Source: Acidobacteriota bacterium
GTDB lineage: Bacteria > Acidobacteriota > Terriglobia > Terriglobales > Acidobacteriaceae
Direction: 5' to 3'
Assembly: GCA_021780095.1 (NCBI GenBank)
Contig: JAJXZK010000137.1
Location: forward strand, 1 to 9,662
DNA: 9,662 nucleotides
Within the stretch, counting starts at the first letter, position 1. Each line of letters starts with the position of its first letter. The notes under the pieces were generated by a model that had not been told where the DNA came from, did not search any database, and was given only the letters and a program-made list of their open reading frames with translations. This document shows, one piece after another, positions 6,361-9,662 of this stretch. The translations under genes were made by a program, and so were the position numbers.

Positions 6361-7104
6361 ATGTCAGACGCAACATCTTCGAATCCAATGCTGCCGTCCA
6401 CTGAGCCTACTCAGCGATCACGTCGGAATTTTCTGCGCGGTTCCGCGGCGGCAGTTGCCGGCATCGTGACCGCTGGCGTCGTCGTCGAAACCGCGCACGG
6501 ATTTTTCAGCCCGCACCCGGTGCTGGCGCAATCGACACTGACGCCGGACGCTGCGTTGAAGGAGTTGATGGATGGCAATCGCCGCTTTGTCAGCGGGAAA
6601 ACGACCGCGCACGAACATGATGTGACGATTCTGAAGCACAACCTGGAAGAAAAACAGGAACCGTTTGCTGCCGTACTTTCCTGTGCAGATTCCCGCGTGC
6701 CGGTGGAGATCGTCTTCGACCAGACGATCGGCCATCTCTTCGTGACGCGCGTGGCCGGCAACATCATTACGCCGGAGATTATCGGAAGCCTGGAGTATGG
6801 AGTCGCGGTGCTGGGCACCAAGGTGATTCTGGTGCTGGGCCATAGCAATTGCGGCGCGGTCAAGGCTGCCGTGGCGGGTAAGTCAGTACCTGGACAAATC
6901 AGCGTGCTCTATCCCCACATTCAACCCGCCGTCGACGAGGCGGGGCACGACTACAAAGCCGTCACCAAGGCGAATGCGAAAATCCAGGCGAAGCTGTTGA
7001 GCCAGGCATCGACCGTGATTGCCGAAAAAATCAAGGAAGGTCAGCTGAAGGTGGTCGCCGGCTACTACGACATCGGCTCCGGCGTGGTGTCGTTGCTGAC
7101 GTAG
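6361..7104 (+). CDS. Tat-exported beta-class carbonic anhydrase
   Basis: This 247-residue zinc enzyme interconverts CO2 and bicarbonate. The N-terminus carries a twin-arginine signal: SRRNFLRG at 20-27, a hydrophobic stretch at about 28-43, and a likely cleavage site after VLA at residue 56. The mature protein should therefore be periplasmic and exported folded. Beta-class catalytic residues are all visible: C108, D110 and R112 in SCADSR, then H161 and C164 in GHSNCGA, giving the Cys-His-Cys zinc site and the Asp/Arg dyad. Other family segments are MDGNRRFVSGK (70-80) and RVAGNI (130-135). ATG 6361 has GGAGG eight bases upstream; ATG 6346 and a TTG at 6325 in the same frame lack this support. 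It lies downstream of aqpZ and faces a convergent membrane-protein gene only 20 bp past its stop. No dedicated promoter is obvious. Confidence 0.94.
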   Translation: MSDATSSNPMLPSTEPTQRSRRNFLRGSAAAVAGIVTAGVVVETAHGFFSPHPVLAQSTLTPDAALKELMDGNRRFVSGKTTAHEHDVTILKHNLEEKQEPFAAVLSCADSRVPVEIVFDQTIGHLFVTRVAGNIITPEIIGSLEYGVAVLGTKVILVLGHSNCGAVKAAVAGKSVPGQISVLYPHIQPAVDEAGHDYKAVTKANAKIQAKLLSQASTVIAEKIKEGQLKVVAGYYDIGSGVVSLLT

Positions 7105-7124
7105 ATGATGTCAGTGGCGTCCTG

Positions 7125-7544
7125 TTATTGCGAGGGTTTTGCGCGCAGTTTCTTGGCTCTTCTTCCCACATGTTTCGGTCTCGGCCGGCCCCAGTATCCG
7201 GCGATGGCGCCGCCATAGTGCGTTTCCCAGGTCAATAGATCTTCGCCCGAAAGGTCATTGATATGCTGCTCAATCGAGCGCAATTGCGCGGCGGCACGCT
7301 TGATGTCCTCGCCATTGAACCAGCCGAATGCGGCGATCAAAAGCAAGATAAATGTCGCCCCGACCCAGAAGCGCCCATCCATGGTGCGGCCAAGGAGCCA
7401 CGTCGCCAGCACGGCGCAGATAATGACGACCTGATACACGTGGGCGATGCGCTGTTGAATTTCGTCTCGCAGCGAATCGTACTCATGCAGCAATATCTCG
7501 ACCCGTTCGAAATCGGAGAATCCCGCCGGTTGCTGTTCCGCCAT
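7125..7544 (-). CDS. Small two-helix membrane protein of unknown function
   Basis: I recognise only a general type. This 139-residue protein has an N-terminal amphipathic helix (VEILLHEYDSLRDEIQQRI, about 15-33), two membrane segments (about 36-52 and 58-75) separated by a tight turn, and a second helical region (80-100). It ends in a very basic tail (residues 119-137) that includes a cluster of Lys and Arg. A sequence like LLxEYxxLRxEI before paired helices, and a later LLTWE (103-107), occur in uncharacterised bacterial proteins. The layout also loosely resembles SLATT-type two-helix effectors, but nothing here proves that link. ATG 7544 has GGGAG six bases upstream. It converges on the carbonic anhydrase gene with a 20-bp spacer and no visible terminator, and is divergent from the carboxylase gene. 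The basic tail suggests a cytoplasmic end contacting lipid or nucleic acid. Confidence 0.75.
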   Translation of the reverse strand: MAEQQPAGFSDFERVEILLHEYDSLRDEIQQRIAHVYQVVIICAVLATWLLGRTMDGRFWVGATFILLLIAAFGWFNGEDIKRAAAQLRSIEQHINDLSGEDLLTWETHYGGAIAGYWGRPRPKHVGRRAKKLRAKPSQ

Positions 7545-7582
7545 GATTCACTCCCTTGACAAATGAGTCTATCGCTCCTCCG

Positions 7583-7607
7583 CGCGCAACGCTTGAACAT
7601 TTGCGCG
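7583..7607. promoter_or_regulatory. Inverted-repeat operator candidate ahead of the carboxylase operon
   Basis: CGCGCAA (7583-7589) and TTGCGCG (7601-7607) are perfect inverse complements with an 11-bp centre, spaced 18 bp between arm centres, as expected for a dimeric repressor on nearly two helical turns. The right arm overlaps the candidate -35 box of the downstream gene. The symmetry is seen directly; the regulator is unknown. Confidence 0.4.
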
Positions 7608-7629
7608 TGGCCGCATGGTGTTCTATGCT
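7601..7629 (+). promoter_or_regulatory. Candidate promoter for the carboxylase/HMG-CoA lyase operon
   Basis: TTGCGC (7601-7606) and TATGCT (7624-7629) are separated by 17 bases; the -35 matches three of six and the -10 four of six consensus positions. Transcription would begin about 23 bases before ATG 7659. A perfect TTGACA at 7556-7561 has no matching -10 at the right distance. Confidence 0.25.
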
Positions 7630-7658
7630 GAGCAGGCTCCGCGTGTGTCCCATACCTT

Positions 7659-9386
7659 ATGACGATCCAATCATCTCCACCGTCGAACGATCCGCTGCCC
7701 AACGTGCTTTCTTCCGTCATTGACACTGGCAGCGCGCGCTTCCAGTCGAATGCTGCCGCCATGCGCAGCCTGCTGGCCGAATTTGAAGCGGAGCAGGCGG
7801 TGATTCGCCAGGGCGGTGGCGCCAAGGCGATGGAAGCGCAACACAAAAAGCAGCGCCTCACCGTGCGCGAACGCCTCAATCTGCTGCTAGACCCGGGCAC
7901 GGAGTTCGACGAGTTGAGCATCTACGCTGCGCATGGAATGTACACCGAGTATGGGGGCGCACCGGCGGCGGGCACAGTCACCGGCGTGGGCCGCGTGGCA
8001 GGTCGACTGGTCATGATTATCGCCAACGACGCCACAGTAAAGGCCGGCGCGTTTTTCCCCATGACCGCGAAGAAGGTGCTGCGAGCGCAGCACATCGCGC
8101 TGGAGAATCACATCCCCACGCTCTACCTGGTTGATTCCTCCGGCGTGTTTCTGCCGTTGCAGGAAGATGTGTTTCCTGATCAGGATGATTTCGGCCGCGT
8201 CTTTCGCAACAACGCCGTCATGTCTGCGCGCGGCATTCCTCAGATGACCGCCATCATGGGCATGTGCGTTGCCGGGGGAGCGTATCTGCCGGTGATGACC
8301 GATCACGTGTTGATGACGGAGGGCAGCGGATTATTTCTCGCTGGGCCCGCGCTGGTGCAGGCGGCCATTGGCCAGAAAGTCTCGGCGGAAGAGCTGGGCG
8401 GCGCCACGATGCATGCCGAAATTTCCGGGAGCGTCGACTTTAAAGAACCGAATGATCATTTGTGTATCGCGCGCTTGCGGTCCCTTGTCTCCCGACTCGG
8501 CCATCCGGCGGCAGCGCCATTCGATCGCGTTGCCTATGACGATGCCAACGATGCTCCAAAATATTCCGCGGAAGATTTGCTCGGCATCGTCAATCCCGAT
8601 CCAGCTGCAGCCACGCAAAGCTACGATATGCACGCCGTGATTGCCCGCATTGTCGACGGTTCGCGCTTCGACGAGTACAAGCCGGATTACGGGCAGACGC
8701 TGCTGTGCGGCTATGCGCGCATTGGCGGCTTCGCCGTCGGCATCGTTGCCAACCAGAAACTGCATCGCACCCAGATCAGCCATACAGGTGAAAAGCATAT
8801 GGAGTTTGGCGGTGTGATTTATCCCGACTCCGCCGACAAGGCTGCGCGCTTCATTATGGATTGCAATCAGAACCTGATTCCGCTGATTTTTCTGCATGAC
8901 GTAAACGGATTCATGGTCGGTCGCGATGCGGAATGGAATGGCATCATCCGCTCGGGCGCGAAAATGGTCTCTGCTGTTTCAAATAGTGTGGTGCCGAAAA
9001 TTTCCGTCATTATTGGAGGCTCGTTCGGAGCAGGGAATTATGCCATGTGCGGCAAGGCCTACGATCCGCGATTTATTTTTGCTTGGCCAACCGCCAAATA
9101 TGCGGTGATGAGCGGCGCCTCTGCCGCCAACACTTTGGTGGAGGTGCGAATCAAGCAACTGGAGCGCAAGGGACACGCACTCAGCGAAGCGGAGAAGAAG
9201 GAGTTGTTCGACTCAACGAAAGCTGCTTACGATGAGCAGACTGACCCGCGCTATGCGGCCGCGCGGCTTTGGGTGGACGCGATAATCGATCCCAGGAAAA
9301 CCCGCGATGTTCTGCGGATGGCCCTGGAAGCGGCTGCACTCAATCCGGACGTTCCGCGATTCAACCCCGGAATCCTGCAAACATAA
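7659..9386 (+). CDS. Acyl-CoA carboxylase carboxyltransferase (beta) subunit, probably methylcrotonyl-CoA carboxylase
   Basis: This cytoplasmic 575-residue subunit transfers a carboxyl group from biotin to an acyl-CoA. It has the two crotonase-like halves of the family: an N-terminal half of about 60-310 and a C-terminal half of about 330-560. Oxyanion-hole loops appear as GMCVAGGAYLPVM (201-213) and GGSFGAGNYAMCGKAY (453-468). The segments VDSSGVFLPLQEDVFPD (158-174) and DVNGFMVGRDAEWNGI (414-429) resemble methylcrotonyl-CoA carboxylase more than propionyl- or acetyl-CoA carboxylases. The closest remembered relatives are Bacteroidota and Acidobacteriota proteins of this type. The following HMG-CoA lyase gene supports a role in leucine degradation (symbol would be mccB), but the substrate is inferred. 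The biotin-carrying alpha subunit is not in this window. ATG 7659 gives a plausible N-terminus but has no visible ribosome-binding site, so translation could begin on a nearly leaderless or short-leader mRNA. Confidence 0.92.
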   Translation: MTIQSSPPSNDPLPNVLSSVIDTGSARFQSNAAAMRSLLAEFEAEQAVIRQGGGAKAMEAQHKKQRLTVRERLNLLLDPGTEFDELSIYAAHGMYTEYGGAPAAGTVTGVGRVAGRLVMIIANDATVKAGAFFPMTAKKVLRAQHIALENHIPTLYLVDSSGVFLPLQEDVFPDQDDFGRVFRNNAVMSARGIPQMTAIMGMCVAGGAYLPVMTDHVLMTEGSGLFLAGPALVQAAIGQKVSAEELGGATMHAEISGSVDFKEPNDHLCIARLRSLVSRLGHPAAAPFDRVAYDDANDAPKYSAEDLLGIVNPDPAAATQSYDMHAVIARIVDGSRFDEYKPDYGQTLLCGYARIGGFAVGIVANQKLHRTQISHTGEKHMEFGGVIYPDSADKAARFIMDCNQNLIPLIFLHDVNGFMVGRDAEWNGIIRSGAKMVSAVSNSVVPKISVIIGGSFGAGNYAMCGKAYDPRFIFAWPTAKYAVMSGASAANTLVEVRIKQLERKGHALSEAEKKELFDSTKAAYDEQTDPRYAAARLWVDAIIDPRKTRDVLRMALEAAALNPDVPRFNPGILQT

Positions 9387-9401
9387 CGGGATGTATGAAC
9401 C

Positions 9402-9662
9402 ATGATTAGCGACGAAATCAAAATCATTGAATGTCCGCGCGATGCCTGGCAAGGGTTGCCGAAAGGCATTCCTGCCGACGTGAAGGCCTCCTACCTACGT
9501 GAGCTGATTGCCGCCGGATTTCATCACATCGATGCGGTTTCCTTCGTATCGCCCAAAGCAGTGCCGCAGATGGCAGACTCCGAGCAGGTGCTGCGCTTGT
9601 TGCAGGCGCCGGAAGACGTCGACATCATCGGCATTGTGGTGAATGAAAAAGGGGCTGAACGC
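9402..9662 (+). CDS. Hydroxymethylglutaryl-CoA lyase (N-terminal 87 residues, cut by window edge)
   Basis: This is the start of a DRE-TIM-type aldolase that splits 3-hydroxy-3-methylglutaryl-CoA into acetyl-CoA and acetoacetate, the last step of leucine degradation. The frame opens at ATG 9402 and remains open to the right edge. IIECPRDAWQGLPK (8-21) supplies the catalytic Arg13-Asp14 pair of the first beta strand. IDAVSFVSPKAVPQMAD (43-59) is the second family hallmark. Two deviations from the classic enzyme are visible: RDAWQG replaces RDGLQN, and Asp44 stands where the classic enzymes have a Glu. I recall the same kind of variant in Bacteroidota and Acidobacteriota lyases, so it looks like a subfamily trait, not decay. 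The start lies 15 bp after the carboxylase stop, so the two genes are almost certainly one operon. Only a weak CGGGA ribosome-binding element is present. Confidence 0.9.
   Translation, partial: MISDEIKIIECPRDAWQGLPKGIPADVKASYLRELIAAGFHHIDAVSFVSPKAVPQMADSEQVLRLLQAPEDVDIIGIVVNEKGAER

Noticed and set aside
7556..7561. Perfect TTGACA upstream of the carboxylase gene as -35 box
   Set aside because: No acceptable -10 hexamer lies 15-19 bases downstream, where the sequence is a GC-rich CTCCGCGCG stretch. Without a -10 it is not a supported promoter.

Overview
The window looks like an ordinary chromosomal segment of a moderately GC-rich (by eye) Gram-negative-type bacterium, most likely an Acidobacteriota member of the Koribacter/Terriglobia type. 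This placement is an inference from three protein subfamilies: an XRE regulator fused to a zinc ribbon, an HMG-CoA lyase of the 'RDAWQG' type, and a carboxyltransferase closest in style to Bacteroidota/Acidobacteriota enzymes. It rests on recognition, not on a search. No mobile element, CRISPR array, rRNA or tRNA was seen.

Left block (1-3467, minus strand): the isoprenoid/envelope cluster, transcribed right to left as uppS, cdsA, dxr, rseP (rseP runs off the left edge). It combines undecaprenyl diphosphate synthesis (the lipid carrier for peptidoglycan), CDP-diacylglycerol synthesis (phospholipids), the MEP-pathway reductoisomerase that feeds isoprenoid precursors, and the intramembrane site-2 protease of envelope stress signalling. 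dxr and uppS both appear to start at TTG codons downstream of good ribosome-binding sites.

Middle block (3602-5362): a zinc-ribbon/XRE transcriptional regulator (minus) is divergent from an HD-domain phosphohydrolase (plus). They share a 141-bp intergenic region that carries a quasi-palindromic operator candidate. A 62-residue low-complexity protein with a strong ribosome-binding site follows the HD gene, and a hairpin follows that.

Right-middle block (5363-7544): an AqpZ-type water channel and a Tat-exported beta-carbonic anhydrase lie in tandem on the plus strand. The aqpZ leader holds an unusual 12-bp tandem repeat. A small two-helix membrane protein of unknown function faces them on the minus strand.

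Right block (7545-9662, plus): an acyl-CoA carboxylase carboxyltransferase subunit (probably methylcrotonyl-CoA carboxylase beta) is followed 15 bp later by an HMG-CoA lyase gene cut by the right edge. This pairing points to leucine catabolism to acetyl-CoA and acetoacetate. A 7-bp-arm inverted repeat overlaps a candidate promoter ahead of it. No clearly new multi-gene system is evident. The most notable points are candidate regulatory sites, an atypical UppS motif, and the aquaporin/periplasmic carbonic anhydrase pairing.
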